Source of the DNA: Cristatella mucedo
Taxonomy: Eukaryota > Bryozoa > Phylactolaemata > Cristatellidae
Length of the DNA stretch: 64,000 nt
Direction: 5' to 3'
Assembly: GCA_009760855.2 (NCBI GenBank)
Contig: WPIO01000135.1
Location: 622,001-686,000 of the forward strand
Positions 23,653-35,881 of the stretch are shown here, piece by piece; the stretch's first letter is position 1; each line of letters begins with the position of its first letter. The translations under genes and the position numbers were made by a program. The notes beneath the pieces are model-generated. The model made no database searches. It saw only the letters and a list, made by a program, of their open reading frames with translations, and had not been told where the DNA came from.

Positions 23653-23697
23653 AGGGCGCTTTCTCAAGTGTATTATTAGTATTACTATTATCTAGCC
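23653..23697 (+). mobile_element. L2 3' tail remnant
   Basis: CTGAGGGCGCTTTCTCAAGT followed by ATT repeats, the terminal motif of the L2 family here. Confidence 0.45.
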
Positions 23698-23718
23698 AAG
23701 ACAGAACTAGAGAGCTAG

Positions 23719-25669
23719 TTAATGTTTACCAGCCATGGTCGTAGACAGTCCCTGATAGGACTTAGGTAGGGATCGGACGTGACGGTTAGCAGCAGAGCCA
23801 GTCTTCCTAACAAAATTTTCAAAATTGAGGTAGCTGTCAATTACGGCCCCTATACTCAGAGCAAATGGCGACGATCGCATATCACCTCCAAATAGAAAGG
23901 CAAATGCTTCAAGTCGAGCCACACGTTTAGGGTGTTCTATGAGAAACAGTTAAGTTTAATCGTCGTTAAGTTAAAGGTAATTGCATGACATCTATGATCG
24001 AATGTCAGCAAGGCAAGCATTAGGTTTATCAGTCGCCGAAGCAGATTTCGACGGTTTAAACAAAAAAGAAATCCTAGTATTGTCACCATAAAAGTGATAG
24101 CCAATTCCATGGGCCGGCCCGAACAACTGTTTCCAGTAATTCTGTGTAAGCATGGAACAGCAAAGGACCGAGGTTGGACCCTTATGATTCTCGGCAGATG
24201 ATCGGCAGCTGTGGTGGTTGAGACCTGAATCCGACACGGCAGGGATTGAACACGACCGGTCAAGAACGATTTGAACTAGATGATTGCTTGGTCTGCCAGA
24301 CTGACCTTTGTTCTCAATTATTCAAGTATGTGTCGTGATCGATAGTGTCTAAGGTAGCTAGTAAATCACGCAGGGCTAGGTTGGTGACATTCCCGTCACC
24401 GTCGCTGCATATGATGTCATTGGTTACAGGGAGGAGGGCAATTTCAGTGGAGAGGTGGGGCTTTAATCCCAACTGGAATTTTACAGACAATTTAAGGTTT
24501 TTAATGTGTGCTACGAGCTTCTCAGTGAAAATCTTTTGAGGAATCTTTGATAAAAAAGGAAGAAGGGAAACGGGTGACAGTTTGATAGATGACAAGTAGA
24601 TGACAGGATAGCTGACGGGATAGGTGACAGTTTGATGGACCTGCGAATCTAATCCAGTCCTTTAAGTATTTGTTTAACGAAGGCTGATTTGAAGGAATTT
24701 GATACAAACCCATTTTCCAGAGAAGAGTTATGCATCTCAATTATAGCTACTGAGTTTGTCTGCCTGTGAAGACCACGGAGGCTGTTATATGGGGTCTTCA
24801 GGAGAATCGCTCTTTTTAATAGACTACTTTAATGAGGTAGCCACATCGCATACAGAAACCTCGGAAAATCTCTTAAGTAAGGGAAAAAATTGCGACTGAG
24901 CAATTACTTTAGTCGGACGGGGCTTTACGGAGGCGAAAATGTGCGCAATTTTTTCAGTTTGGAAGGCTGAAACCTCTCGTCCGACCGTTAATATATGGGG
25001 AGTAAGACCTCTCAGAATTGGCAAGCAAATTGTTCACCATCTGATAAATAAATCAGTTTTGGGTCCGACAAGCAGGACTTCGGTTTTCGAATGAAAAAAA
25101 GAAGCCCTGACATTTCCAAGCTTCCGGTTGTAGACTCGGAAGAAGTCTTTGAAAATGGGCTAGATCAGCGGTTCTCAACCTGGACGATGAACCGAACCGT
25201 AGCTCTCCAGGCAGTCAAGAAATGAGCCGACCGGACTGTCACTAGGGCTGCCAACGTGAACTTTAAGATCACCTACGATCAATAACAGACTCTCACACGC
25301 ACAAATATTCTAGTGAGGAACTCCAAAAACTCTTCCATAAACAAGTTTACAGATCGATGAGGTCGGTAGATTACAACTTTCAGAGGCATGATCTTTAATG
25401 AGGACCTAATGACAACTCATTCAAACTATGGCTCACGCGAGAGACCGCAGGTTTACAAACGAATCATAAAAAGCAATAGCAGCCCCGCCGCCGACCTTGT
25501 CCGACCGCATGGACTGAAAGAACAAGAACCCGGAAGGGGCGGTCTCAGTCTCAGCAGCCACGGGAGGAGGAGGTCGCCACCCACATCTCGATCTGCAGAA
25601 ATGCATCCAGGTCCTCAGGGACAGCCTGATCGTGGATAAGGAATCCCTTGGTTTGTAGTGAGCAAGCAT
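23719..25669 (-). pseudogene. Old L2-clade LINE relic with endonuclease and RT domains
   Basis: Reading the minus strand, an apurinic-type endonuclease segment comes first. It has RSDKVGGGAAIAFYD, VVIYRPHRSVNLFMEEF and LLLIVGDLKVHV, the counterpart of the GDFNIHV motif. Reverse transcriptase follows: FQLGLKPHLSTEIALLPVTN, LLATLDTIDHDTYL (the [10 protein letters not shown] block) and HFYGDNTRISF, a mutated YADD box. SIGAVIDSYLNFENFV comes after that. Many frameshifts and stops separate these blocks. It is more diverged than the L2 copies at 29-62 kb and represents another subfamily. It is the only copy in the window with endonuclease sequence. Confidence 0.65.
25166..25183 (+). mobile_element. 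Orphan hAT (SPIN-like) terminus
   Basis: CAGCGGTTCTCAACCTGG matches the terminal inverted repeat of SPIN/Charlie-like hAT elements, but the rest of such an element is absent. It lies at the break between endonuclease and RT sequence in the LINE relic. Confidence 0.35.
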
Positions 25670-28600
25670 TTAAAACGCAGAATTTAAAAGCCTGTCCAAA
25701 GCCTGCTAAAACCCGTCTAGAACTATTGCGGCACCAGCAAGCTTTTTAAGCATTCGCCGGCCTACTGCGACGGCAGGTCCAGGTAGATGGTTAACTTACT
25801 GACCGTTTAATGAGTGCTCGCCGCCAATTAAGTGGCTCGCTTGCTAGGCAGCTAGTAGCCCGTATGTATATATGTAGCCCGAGCGGCAGACGCTACGCCT
25901 ACGAATTTGCAGGGAGCCCTAGAAACGGCCGACGGTGGACTTTTCATGTCATCATTTTGAGGGGCACAGCGAATGAGCTACTACCACAACTAGTTCTAAA
26001 CAGCGCTTTCAACTGACTGTCCGTGGTTTTAATAGCTGAGCGGTTGATAAGGCGGACGCAGGATGCAGGGAGTTTCTTACTGACCAACCAATGTAGGTAG
26101 GTATTGAATAAGGGCGGCATCGCACCTTATGCGCTAAGCAGGTCCTGTTTTGAGAAGTATATCCGTGAATAGCTCATGCAAAGACACAGCGAAGATATCG
26201 CCGGAATACCGGAAGGTCTCACGAAGAAGTCACGTTAAGGTCCGCACAGCACTTTGAGTCGCCTGAGGCCGCTCTCTAGCGCGGGGAGGAAACCTGCATA
26301 CATGCATGTCATCCGCTTAAAAAAATCAAATACTAGATTTGCTTAGCAATGATATCAGTAAGATTCTGCATAAATTGTGGAAAGAATAGGGCCCAGAATC
26401 TATCCTGGGGTGTTCCCTACTTTAATGGTTCACCAGCCTTTGACATAAATCTTTCAGAATCACTTATTGAGATAGGACCTAAACTATATAAGCGAAGTGC
26501 CAGTGCAACGGTGGAGAGATAATACAACCTCTAGTAGAAATAGGCAATCAATTATATCAAACGCTGCCAATAGATCCAGCAGAGATAGAAGAGAGAGTGT
26601 CTACTCAAGTCAACATTACTGAAAGGTCATCATGCATTCGCAGCAGTGAGGAGTCAGTGGGGTAATTTGCTAAGAACTTGAGTGGAACTTATTTGCTAGC
26701 ATGGAAGTTTTTATATAAGAACTTATCCGATCTGCCACTGCTTGTAGAAGTATTTTTGATGAGGATGCCGATATGGCTATTGGGCGGAAGTTACTTAAGT
26801 TCTCTTGGTCTTGCATTTACTTCCTAATCAACGAGTGGTCTTGCAACAACCTCTCTCAAGAATTTCTGGAAAGATTTGAGGACATACTCATTACGCCGTA
26901 GTTATGCAGAGCAGGAGCAAATGCAGGCATCTCAGAAGGTGAATTATACGTACAGGCTCTAGAGGGCTGATGGTCTTCTTTGACTGTGAGATAAACTTTA
27001 CGATGAGGTCAGTAGTAGCTTGCAATAACTTTATACAGTGGATTCCGGGAATACGACTGCCTTTCGGTAGCTAACAAGCAGGGTTACGGACACTCGGTTT
27101 TGGCGAGAAGCTATTCAGATTTCGAACGCAGCTCCGGATAGCTAACCGAATCCAATGGGTTTGTAGAGCATTCGCAAGTGTCGGGCGTAATAAAGGCTTC
27201 GATCAGCTGTTACGGCTTTCCAAAAAGAATCAGAAGGCCAAGGAATTCATGCCAATTTAGTGAGCACTGATCCTCGAAGATGCTAGCTATTAAGGTGCTA
27301 TTACAGCGCAAGGCTTAGATGAGGGTAGGGCAAAGCCTTAGCAACGGGCGAAGAAAACCCACGCTTCCCCACCGCCCAGTGGAGACAACCTTAGAGATGG
27401 AATACCGACGAGGACTGCTCGGCAATATGAGGTACCTTGGCTGGCCATACCGTCCGACCGAATAGAATAACGTTCATTTACGAGCATTCACACGCACGCA
27501 CAAAATTGCAGTACAAAAGTGCGGCTGCCTCTTGTTATTCAACCAAAAAAAGTTGACTTAAGAAGTCTGTTATGCTCTTGAGTTTCTTTTTGTTGATAGT
27601 TTTTCAAAGATTTTTTGTACTGCTGTGTGAGTGTGCGCACCAATGTTTAAGTGTCGGTAATGTTCAGCTTCCTTTGGGTCGTAGTTCTTCATTTAATTTG
27701 TCTCTAAAAGCTCAAAAATGTAAAAACTTGGGCTACTTTTAATGCTGCTCTAAAGACGAGTCCTGTAAAGACTCAGGAGACAAGAAAATTATTCAGATCA
27801 TACTTTAAATCTTTTTAATCCTCCGTTTAATGCTCTTTTGAACACCTCTCACTTTACACAACGATGAGTGTCTTTTACTAGCTTTTTTAATGCCGGAACT
27901 ATTTTCTAGATTAATCGCCAGGCTCGGTAATGAATTGGAATTTGTCGCACAGTACCCTATCAGGAAATCACGATCCGGATTGTGTACGATCCGGGCTACG
28001 AGCCGAGCTGGGTAACGGATTTGGCTCGTAAACCAGGACCACACTGCAAAATCAGTCCAGTCGCTCCAGGTCGTAGTTGCAGGCTCCATGCAAAGCACAA
28101 AATAGGGTGACTGGTCCATTGATTGATAGGTTCATGACCACCCTGTTCATCCTAGCTGTTGACTCGTCAGTCCAGCTGAAAGCTGACGTGCCCACTCGAT
28201 AGCACGAACCGTTTACAATGCTGGAGGAACTGGCCGCCGGCACGAAATCAGTCTTTCGTGCGCCGCCTCAACAAATTGCCCTGCAGATTCGTGGTTGGAC
28301 TCGCGTTCCGGGTGCCTCGTCGTGCCTTTCAGCCGACCGGTTCACCATTAAGCTTACCTGAGTCCGTACTCAGTAGCATTTATCTACAGCGTTAGTCAAA
28401 TCAATCACTGGAGAATAGCTGCAAGCTGACATATTGACCCTTACGAGAGTTTGAGTTTCCCCCTGCGGCTGGTGCGACATGGATCCGTGTGACTCGCAGG
28501 CAGGGTTCAGCATCGATCAGCTGATCGACAGAATCTCAGCAGCTTCTTGCAAAACAGGCCTCAGCCATCGTCTGCAGTAAAAGAAAAATTTCCACTTGAA

Positions 28601-29013
28601 GAAAGAAGGTCAGAAGTGTCCACTGAAACGAATACGTGCAGCGAGCAGGCGAAGAACGAGTGCCGATCAACAAAACACGCGAGAAGCCTGTGAGACGGGC
28701 ACAGAGCGCAGATAAAGCGTAAAGGAACCCGTGCTGAGATGCTCGGTGGTCACCAATTTTAAAAGAAAAGGAATGAGAATTTTCCTTGACTCGCCGCTCG
28801 AGCGTTGAACGTCAAATGTTGAAGCTAGACAGTCGGACGACTCATAAAATAGAAGCTACAATGCCAGGCACCAAAGCCGACTATTCAATTCGTGCTTAGT
28901 TTCAAAGCTATCCTGTTCGATTATATTACTTACCTCTAATCGCCGCCCGAAGCCGGAACGATGTTCGCAGAAGCTGTAGCCGGGCTTGTCAAATCATAAT
29001 TAATAATGCAGTC
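25670..29013. other. No recognised gene outside the RT relic at 26230-26920
   Basis: AT-richer DNA with no convincing exon, SINE or terminal repeat. It may be old LINE sequence beyond recognition. Confidence 0.3.
26230..26920 (-). pseudogene. LINE RT fragment, L2 clade
   Basis: The minus strand shows an AAFDIIDCLFLLE block (counterpart of [16 protein letters not shown]). SDSERFMSKAGEPLK and GTPQDRFWALFF (the [13 protein letters not shown] block) follow, then LTDIIAKQI. Stops and frameshifts are present. It is closest to the copy at 51.1-51.9 kb but older. Confidence 0.5.
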
Positions 29014-30064
29014 TTGATAACGGAATTGCTATCAAACATTTGGTGCAAGTGTCATGGTTATTTGAACCAGCTATACTTTCAGCTACACTACACGACTAAA
29101 ATTCGGGCTTGCTCAGACAGAGATACGACGTCTGAATTGGTCCATGCATTTGTGACATCCATTCCCAACTTATGCAACTCACTGCTTGTTGGTCTACCGG
29201 CCTGTGCACTCAGGCACTTTGGAGCTGGTGCAAAACTCTGCAGCTAAGTTTTTCTATCGTGTGGGTCCTAATTGCCACGTCACGCCACTCCTCGCCGACT
29301 TAAACTGACTCCCGGTCAAGCAACGCATTTACTTCAAGGTTCTCTCACACAGTGTTAGGTCCATTCATTCTTTGGCTCCAGCCTACCAGCTCAGATCTAC
29401 TTCCCCATCGTACCACCCTCTTTTCGGAATCTAATCGTTTACCTACAATAATAATAATACACTTGATAAAGCGCCCTCGGAGAACTCAATCTCATTCTAG
29501 GTGCTTCACATTTTCGGCAAAGGAAACACGATCGAATGGTGAGTGGTATCATGCCTGATGAAAACATGAATAGCATTGTTAGGGGTGGCGTGCACAGGGT
29601 CAGCATGCAAGTGTGGTTAGTGGCAGCATGCACAGCGTCAGCACGCATAAGCACATGAAGGACGAATCAAAGGGACCGAAATACCTCGTACAAACCTCAA
29701 ATGTTATGGAGACTGTGCCTTTAGTTCGGACGCTCGCAAAGCTTGGAGCTTTGGGACTCCTGACTTGCCTCGCGGCATATACTGACTTGATAACTTAAAA
29801 AAATCTAAAAGCGCATCTATTTATCATAGAACTTAGTGGATCCACGTGATTCGTCTTTTGTGTGCTTATACGTGCTGACACTGCCTGCTGCCACGAACCA
29901 CACCTGCATTATGACCCTGTGCATATTTCCCCTAACCGTGATACGTTTGAAGTAATTGAGCATGCTACCACTAACCATTTGACCATTCTTCCTGTGCAGT
30001 ATACGTAATGTGCCTAAAAAGACACCGAGTTCTCTGAGAACGCTATACAAATATATTATTATTT
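29014..30064 (+). mobile_element. L2-type LINE, 5'-truncated, interrupted
   Basis: The C-terminal ORF region (YFQLHYTTKIRACSD, LVHAFVTSIPNLCNSLL, frame-broken) is followed by a 3' UTR that ends in AACGCTATACAAATATATTA and ATT repeats. An opposite-strand L2 3' end (29447-29673) interrupts it between the RFSESN and PRTNLK-equivalent codons. Confidence 0.65.
29447..29673 (-). mobile_element. L2 3' end nested in another L2 copy
   Basis: It begins with AATAATAATA and ACACTTGATAAAGCGCCCTC (reverse of the L2 tail) and ends at AAGGACGAATCAAAGGGA. On both sides the host L2 continues in the opposite orientation. Confidence 0.65.
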
Positions 30065-32859
30065 CTTGTTATTATTGTTAATACAAACAATCATACTACG
30101 ACAGCCAGCTCCAGTTCATTTTCTAGTAGTATTAAAGTAGCAGAAGTGTTCATCTATCATTCAAATGGCACATTAATTCCTGCCCAAATTACTTCAAAAT
30201 AGGAATTTAGGCATAAAAGGAAAGAAAAAATACTCTGGCCAGACCGTCGGAAAGCAGCGCCAGTTGCATTTTGCTGCAAATTGACCAACCAATCCAACGA
30301 ACCGCCTGTAAAATGACTATTTGGCCACAATGTGGTCCAGATGCTCTCCCGTTTGAATCGGTAATGATGTCTAGAGGCACTTTCTGGATCCATGACACTT
30401 TCCAGTTGGCTAATAGTTCAACAGTGATCGCCCGTGTCGATTGCTGTTCTCCCTGAAATGACTTTTAATCAATTTGCATATGTACTGCACAAATAGGAGA
30501 ACCTTCTCTTGTCACGCTGTTCATTTCATGGCCTTCGTGTCACTCCTAGTTCGGGACAGATACTTGTTTAGCATCGTGCTTTGGCCGCCGGTAATTTCGT
30601 CCCTCACACTGTTGCTCATAGCTACCCTTTAAGACGTTCCATGTTCAGTCAGTTGCATGGATTTCTGAACCAATTAGTCTGAATCCCATGCAGGAGAATC
30701 TGAATAAGTTCTTTCAATCAAAGTAAGCAAAGATTTGCTCCAGTCAAATGATAATCTTCGGATCACGTCCCGTACAAGAAAACTCCCCGTCTTGATAACG
30801 ACAGTGCGAGCAACACATAAGCTTATGCCACTGAGTCCTTCTTAAATTCTATAAAAATGGTCCCTACGCTGGTGATAGGCATCCTAGGTTGTAAGAAAGG
30901 CCTCCCAAGTAGCAGCTGATTTGTAATTCATTTCTTTCATAAGCACCGGTCTTAATGAGTACTTCGCCGGCATTATTCATTGACTAGACATCTTAACCAG
31001 TCTTGGTCTATATTGTTCACATCGAGGACTCACCCAGGTAAAGCAGGGTGTACAAAAATTCCCACTAGTCCGATCCTCTCCCCTACGTCATCTGGAATCC
31101 GGGATGGGTTCGGCGATCATAGGACCGTAATTTTTACTTCTGATGCGAGTCCTCTGCAAAATATCAATGAAATTGACAGCAGTAAAAGATGACGACCTCG
31201 GAGCCACGTTTCTGGAGCGCTTCCAACGAGCGGGCAGCATATATTAACTACGAACATGTCTCGACTCAAAGCCTTACTTACGTGGCCGTTCACTAGAAGC
31301 GGCACTGATGCGTGGAAGCTGTTCACAAGCTCAAGTCCAGAATAGTAACTTATGTAGGCACATGACAGAACAGCAGCTAATAGTAGACGAGGAACGAAAA
31401 GTAGTGGTCGTGACTAGCCAATACCAAGTACTAAATTTAACACAATTTATGATGCCCACAATTATGCATAAACCCAGCATCAAAAGATTACTACGACACA
31501 GCTATTGTCTAATCCTTAGCATCCGTCGACATGAGTTCCTTTGACAATACAAAAGTGATCTTCAAACGATCCCACAATGAAAGCCCCATTTCCAACATTC
31601 GCTACTGTTGCGATTGAGCCTTCGGGTTATAAATGGAGTCCTGGTCCTGCTAATGACCAAACTCCGGTACTTACAAGATTGGGCTACGAGGAGTATTGGT
31701 GCGTGAGAGGAAAGTGTCTGTCTAAGCAACCATTTTTCAAGACCCTAATAACAGTAACACAACATCTCTGGCTGCTTGCCATTGCTAATTATCGCCGTGT
31801 ACCTATCTCGGCAGCCTTAGACAAGGAGTGGGCCTCAGCAGCTGTGCACTTCCGGAAGTCCTACGCTGCTTATGATGTATACAACATCAGAGTGGCTGCT
31901 CTGCACAGACACATCGATGCTGAGCGGGCAAACTGCTCCTCAGCTCAGCCCCACCCTGGACCCGACAGCTTCTTGCTGTAAACAATCGGCTTTCACGGGG
32001 GATAGCTGCTCCATCCCTATTGACATCTGGACTCCTACGTAACCTTTTCTTAGTTGATCTGGCCGTGCCTGATCAGTTGGAATGCTGTCAGAGCTGGGCT
32101 TTTTTTACTTAGCTTATTTAACAGCTGTTGAGTGGTGTTGCCTAAACTGCAGTCTTGAGTTACGGGCGAACGATCTCCCTCTCACTCTCTCCTGCACTAT
32201 CAGAGCCTCCTCAGTTTTTTAGGGCACTCAGAAAGAAGCCTTAACAGGCAAAGCCAGAGTGCTTCGAACCCCCAACATGAATCTCGAGGCACACGCTACT
32301 TAGCTATTAAAGGCTACACTTCAGCCCGACTCAGCGATGGCAGGGACTTGTTGGCACAAGTAGAGATTTTCCAAAGACTTACGAGGCTCACTCGAATTTG
32401 ACTGCCAGCAGCCGATTAGATAACAAACAACGTGGCCAACTAGGTCGCCATTCCGTACTATGCACACCAGAAACTCTCCCGGTGAATTGAAGCCCATTAA
32501 GGCCCACTGACCAGTTATCGCGAATAAGAGAGGTCATTTATCAGATGTCCATGCATTTTAGTTAAAACAGCCTGACCAAAATGAACTCATATTGCATGAC
32601 GTAAGTTCGTACCGTCATAATATCTATTCAACTACCTGTCCTTGCGGTGCCCGTCTTTCATTATTAGCAAGTGCCTTAAACATTCCGAGATACCCACAGA
32701 TGGCCTCGCTGCATTGGAGTTTACTCAATGTAGGCGTGGGCATTCTCTGAATGAAAAGAGGCATGTGCTATTCTACGATGCTATACCAATGTGTTATTGC
32801 TACTATTATTATTATTATACGACTGCTGTTTTTTATACAATTTCTCGGTGCTGATCTCA
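30065..32859. other. No recognised gene
   Basis: The longest open frame is 134 codons at 31577-31981 on plus (it contains RLGYEEYWCVRGKC). Its composition is ordinary, but there are no matching splice partners and no family I recognise. Confidence 0.3.
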
Positions 32860-32995
32860 TTAATAATAATGTCGATAGCATTTAGATAGCATCTAAGAGA
32901 ATTCAATCTCTTTCTGGGCACTTTATATATATGCTGCGAAGAAAGCTGCCAATTTATAACTGATAGTATGCACATTGTCAGAACGCTGAAAATAA
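32860..32995 (-). mobile_element. L2 3' tail fragment
   Basis: AATAATAAT is followed by TAGCATCTAAGAGAATTCAA and CTCTTTCTGGGCACTTTATA, the reversed L2 tail. The rest of the UTR is diverged. Confidence 0.45.
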
Positions 32996-33126
32996 AATTC
33001 GTTTGTATAGCGTCCTAAGATAGCTTAATCTCTATTCAGGCGCTTCACATATGCCACGGGTTCGTGCCCACGACAACGGCCGCACTCAGGTCGGGGCGAG
33101 CACCTTAACCACGGGGCCAAACCGAG
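32996..33126 (-). mobile_element. SINE-B
   Basis: The tail TATAGCGTCCTAAGATAGCT, the reversed B-box and a head with CACCTTAACCACGGGGCCAA are all visible. It sits between two same-strand L2 fragments. Confidence 0.6.
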
Positions 33127-33545
33127 CACACAAAAGAAAATATGCACAGACTAAGAAAATCCTGTGAGGCAAATAGGTTTTCAGTTTCTTTTTAAATGTC
33201 GCATCATCAGAGGATGTCGAGAGATCAATCGGGAGTGAGTTCCGGGAACTGGGAGCAAATCGACTAAAGGCACGGACTAAAAAAGCCTTGAGGTTGGTTA
33301 GAGGCTCAGAAATGGCTTGAGTTACAAGAAAAGGCAGAGGCGAACCGACAAGAGAATGGGGGGGGGGCATATATCTTCGGGCGCTGGATTGCGGGCACTG
33401 AATCACAGGGAGCTAAAGTGGGTGTCTTATACTGGATGGGGCGCCATGTGTGTAGTTCGTCACCGGGCTCACAAGCCTTTGCTAAAAGACCAGAAAAGAG
33501 AATGAAGGAACACGCAAAGAAATTAAGGAAACCTTGAGCTTGGAG
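33127..33545 (-). mobile_element. L2-type LINE fragment, second subfamily
   Basis: The minus strand encodes RAFSRFAPSSRNSLPIDL and TFKKKLKTYL. This is the ORF C-terminus, with residues that differ from the main subfamily ([15 protein letters not shown]). Confidence 0.55.
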
Positions 33546-33623
33546 TTTCAGTGCAGGATGGAAAGCCAGTACGTCCTAAAACGCGAATAATGTGGTTTTT
33601 TTGACATTTCTGCCTGCTCTTGT

Positions 33624-34602
33624 CATTTTCTAAAACTACACGATGATAACACAAACTTAATAGTTATGGGCAAACCCAGTGTGATTCAGAAATTGGAAAG
33701 ACACGCTCAGAAGTGGCTCTGCCAGCATATCTCCTATTGAATCAGCTCAAACTCTAGGTGCCATGTTCCAAAGTGACCTCGTTAGACGACCTCATCAGCT
33801 CCACAATCAAATCTGACTACTTTCAGCTACATAACATTGCTAAAATTCGGGCTTGTTTAGATGAGGACACCACGTCCAAGTTGGTCCACGCATTCGTGAC
33901 ATCCCGTCTTGACTTCTGCAACTCACTGCTTGCTGGCCCTACCGGCATGTGCGATCAGGCGATTACAGCAGGTGCAAAACTCTGCAGCTAGGCTTGTCTG
34001 TCGTGAGCGTCCCAGTTGCCACATCACATCTCACTTCTCGCCGACCTGCACTGGCTCCCAGTCAAGCAACGGATTGACTTCAAGGTTTTATCGCTCACTT
34101 TTAGGTCCTATCATTCTTTGACTCCAGCATATCTCTCATATCTACTCCTCCACCAGGCCAAGCATCGTACCACCACCTTTCGGAATCCAACAGTCTACCA
34201 ATACCTCGCACAAACCTCAAATGCTTTGGAGACCGTGCATTTAGTTCGTATGCTCCCAAAGCCTGGAACTCACTCCCGACTTGCGTCAGAACATCCCCGA
34301 CTTGACCACATTTAGAAAGAACATAAAAACACCTACTTAGGACAGCATTTAGTGGGTCTCTGTGATTCGTCCTTTATGTGCTTATGGGTGCTGACACTGT
34401 GCATGCTGCCACTAACCACATTTGCATGCTGACCCTGTGCATGCCACCCCAAACCATGTCATTCATGTTGTTTGTTTATCAAGCATGATAATACTAATCA
34501 TTAAATTGCATTTCCCTTTGCAGCAAATGTAAAGCGCCTAGAAAGAGATTGAGTTCTCTGAGGGCGCTTTATCAAGTGTATTATTATTTTTATTATTATT
34601 AT
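33624..34602 (+). mobile_element. L2-type LINE, 5'-truncated, frame-broken
   Basis: Starts in the LKLNDD(K/N)TN segment and runs through [30 protein letters not shown] and the 3' UTR to AGGGCGCTTTATCAAGTGTA and an ATT run. Small indels break the frame. It is followed directly by another copy. Confidence 0.65.
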
Positions 34603-35069
34603 TACACCACTTCTCGCCGACCTGCACTGGCTACCAGTCAAGCAACGGATTGACTTCAAGATTTTGTCGCTCACTTTTAGGTCATTTCATTCTTTGGCTC
34701 CAGCCTATCTCTCAGATCTACTCCCCCACCAGGCCAAGCATCGTACCACCATTCTCTCCCGCCTTTCATCAGAACATCCACTGACTTTAACACACTTTAA
34801 AAGAACTTAAAAACGCACCTATTTAGGACAGCATTTAGTGGGTCCCTGTGATTCGTCCTTGATGTGCTTATGCCTGATGACACTGCATACTGCCACTAGC
34901 CACACTCGCATGCTGACCTAGTGCATGTCACCCCTAACCATGTTATTCTTGTTTATCAAGCATGATATTACTCACGATTCAATCGCGTTTCCCTTTGCAG
35001 CAAATGTAAATCGCCCAGAAAGAGATTGACTTCACTGAGGATGCTTTATCAAGTGCATTATTATTATTA
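34603..35069 (+). mobile_element. L2-type LINE, second copy of a tandem pair
   Basis: Begins at CACCACTTCTCGCCGACCTG directly after the ATT run of the preceding copy and ends with its own ATT run. About 140 bp are missing between AAGCATCGTACCACC and TCAGAACATCC. Confidence 0.65.
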
Positions 35070-35550
35070 GCATGACAGACAAGCCTAGCGGCAGAGTTTT
35101 ACACCAACTGTAAGCATCTTACTGCACAAGCAGGAAGACCTTCGAGTGAAAAGTTACAGAAATCTCATCAGGGACGCCACAAATACATGGACCAGCTTGA
35201 CTGAGGGATCCTTATCTAAGCAGGCACAAGATTCAACGGTACATAACTAAAAGTGGTCAGATTTCACTGTGTAGCTGTTGTGCGGAATCAGCTAGTGAAA
35301 GCTAACTTTAGAACGGGTACCCAGATTTCGTGAAGATGTGATTACCGATATGCAGTCCGTGACCCTTGTGGGTCTTGGGCTTTCCAATTTCCGAGTAACA
35401 CTCGATTTTTCCATAACATGAAAGATGATTTTATCCTCATTCAATTGGAGAAAGTTTGCTGCAATCCAAATGCTTATGTCAGAAATACATGCTGCAAGAA
35501 AGCTAAGAGAGATCGAAGTGCTGCAATGCATAGAGGAGTCACAGCACTAG
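35070..35550 (-). mobile_element. L2-type LINE fragment, second subfamily
   Basis: The minus strand gives ACISDISIWIAANFLQLNED and KLESPRPTRVTDCIS. This is the segment after the YADD box, as in the copy at 53.4-53.9 kb. Confidence 0.55.
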
Positions 35551-35677
35551 TATAGCTGTCGTCTGAATAAAAATTAATAAAGCCTAGATTGTGATAGGGG
35601 GGGTTACATTGGCAGGAGGGAGAATACATTTTAAAAACATGCAGACAAAGCACAGATTCCTGGGGTATCCTCTAAAG

Positions 35678-35881
35678 CAGTGGCTCTCAGTCTTCCTAAT
35701 GCCGCGACCCTGTAATACAGTTCCTCATGTTGGGGCGACCCCCAATCATAAAACTACTGTGTTCGAAATTTGGAAATGCATGTTTTCCGACGGTCTTAGG
35801 CGACCCCTGTGAAAGGGTCATTCGACCCCCCCCCCCAAAGGGGTCACCATTGTGCACCGAGAAACAGGCTGTGAGACGCCG
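35678..35881 (+). mobile_element. SPIN-like hAT MITE
   Basis: Starts CAGTGGCTCTCAGTCTTCCT, then AATGCCGCGACCCTGTAATA, CAGTTCCTCATGTTG, GGCGACCCCCAATCATAAAA, ATGTTTTCCGACGGTCTTAG, GCGACCCCTGTGAAAGGGTC and AAAGGGGTC. It ends CAGGCTGTGAGACGCCG. The blocks and their order match the SPIN (Space Invader) hAT non-autonomous elements as I remember them. There is a poly-C expansion near 35826 and a diverged right terminus. No transposase is encoded, and I could not see a clear 8-bp target duplication. Confidence 0.65.

Noticed and set aside
31577-31981. 134-codon plus-strand open frame
   Set aside because: No family recognised, no flanking exon with matching phase, and the length is not exceptional for a 64-kb window.
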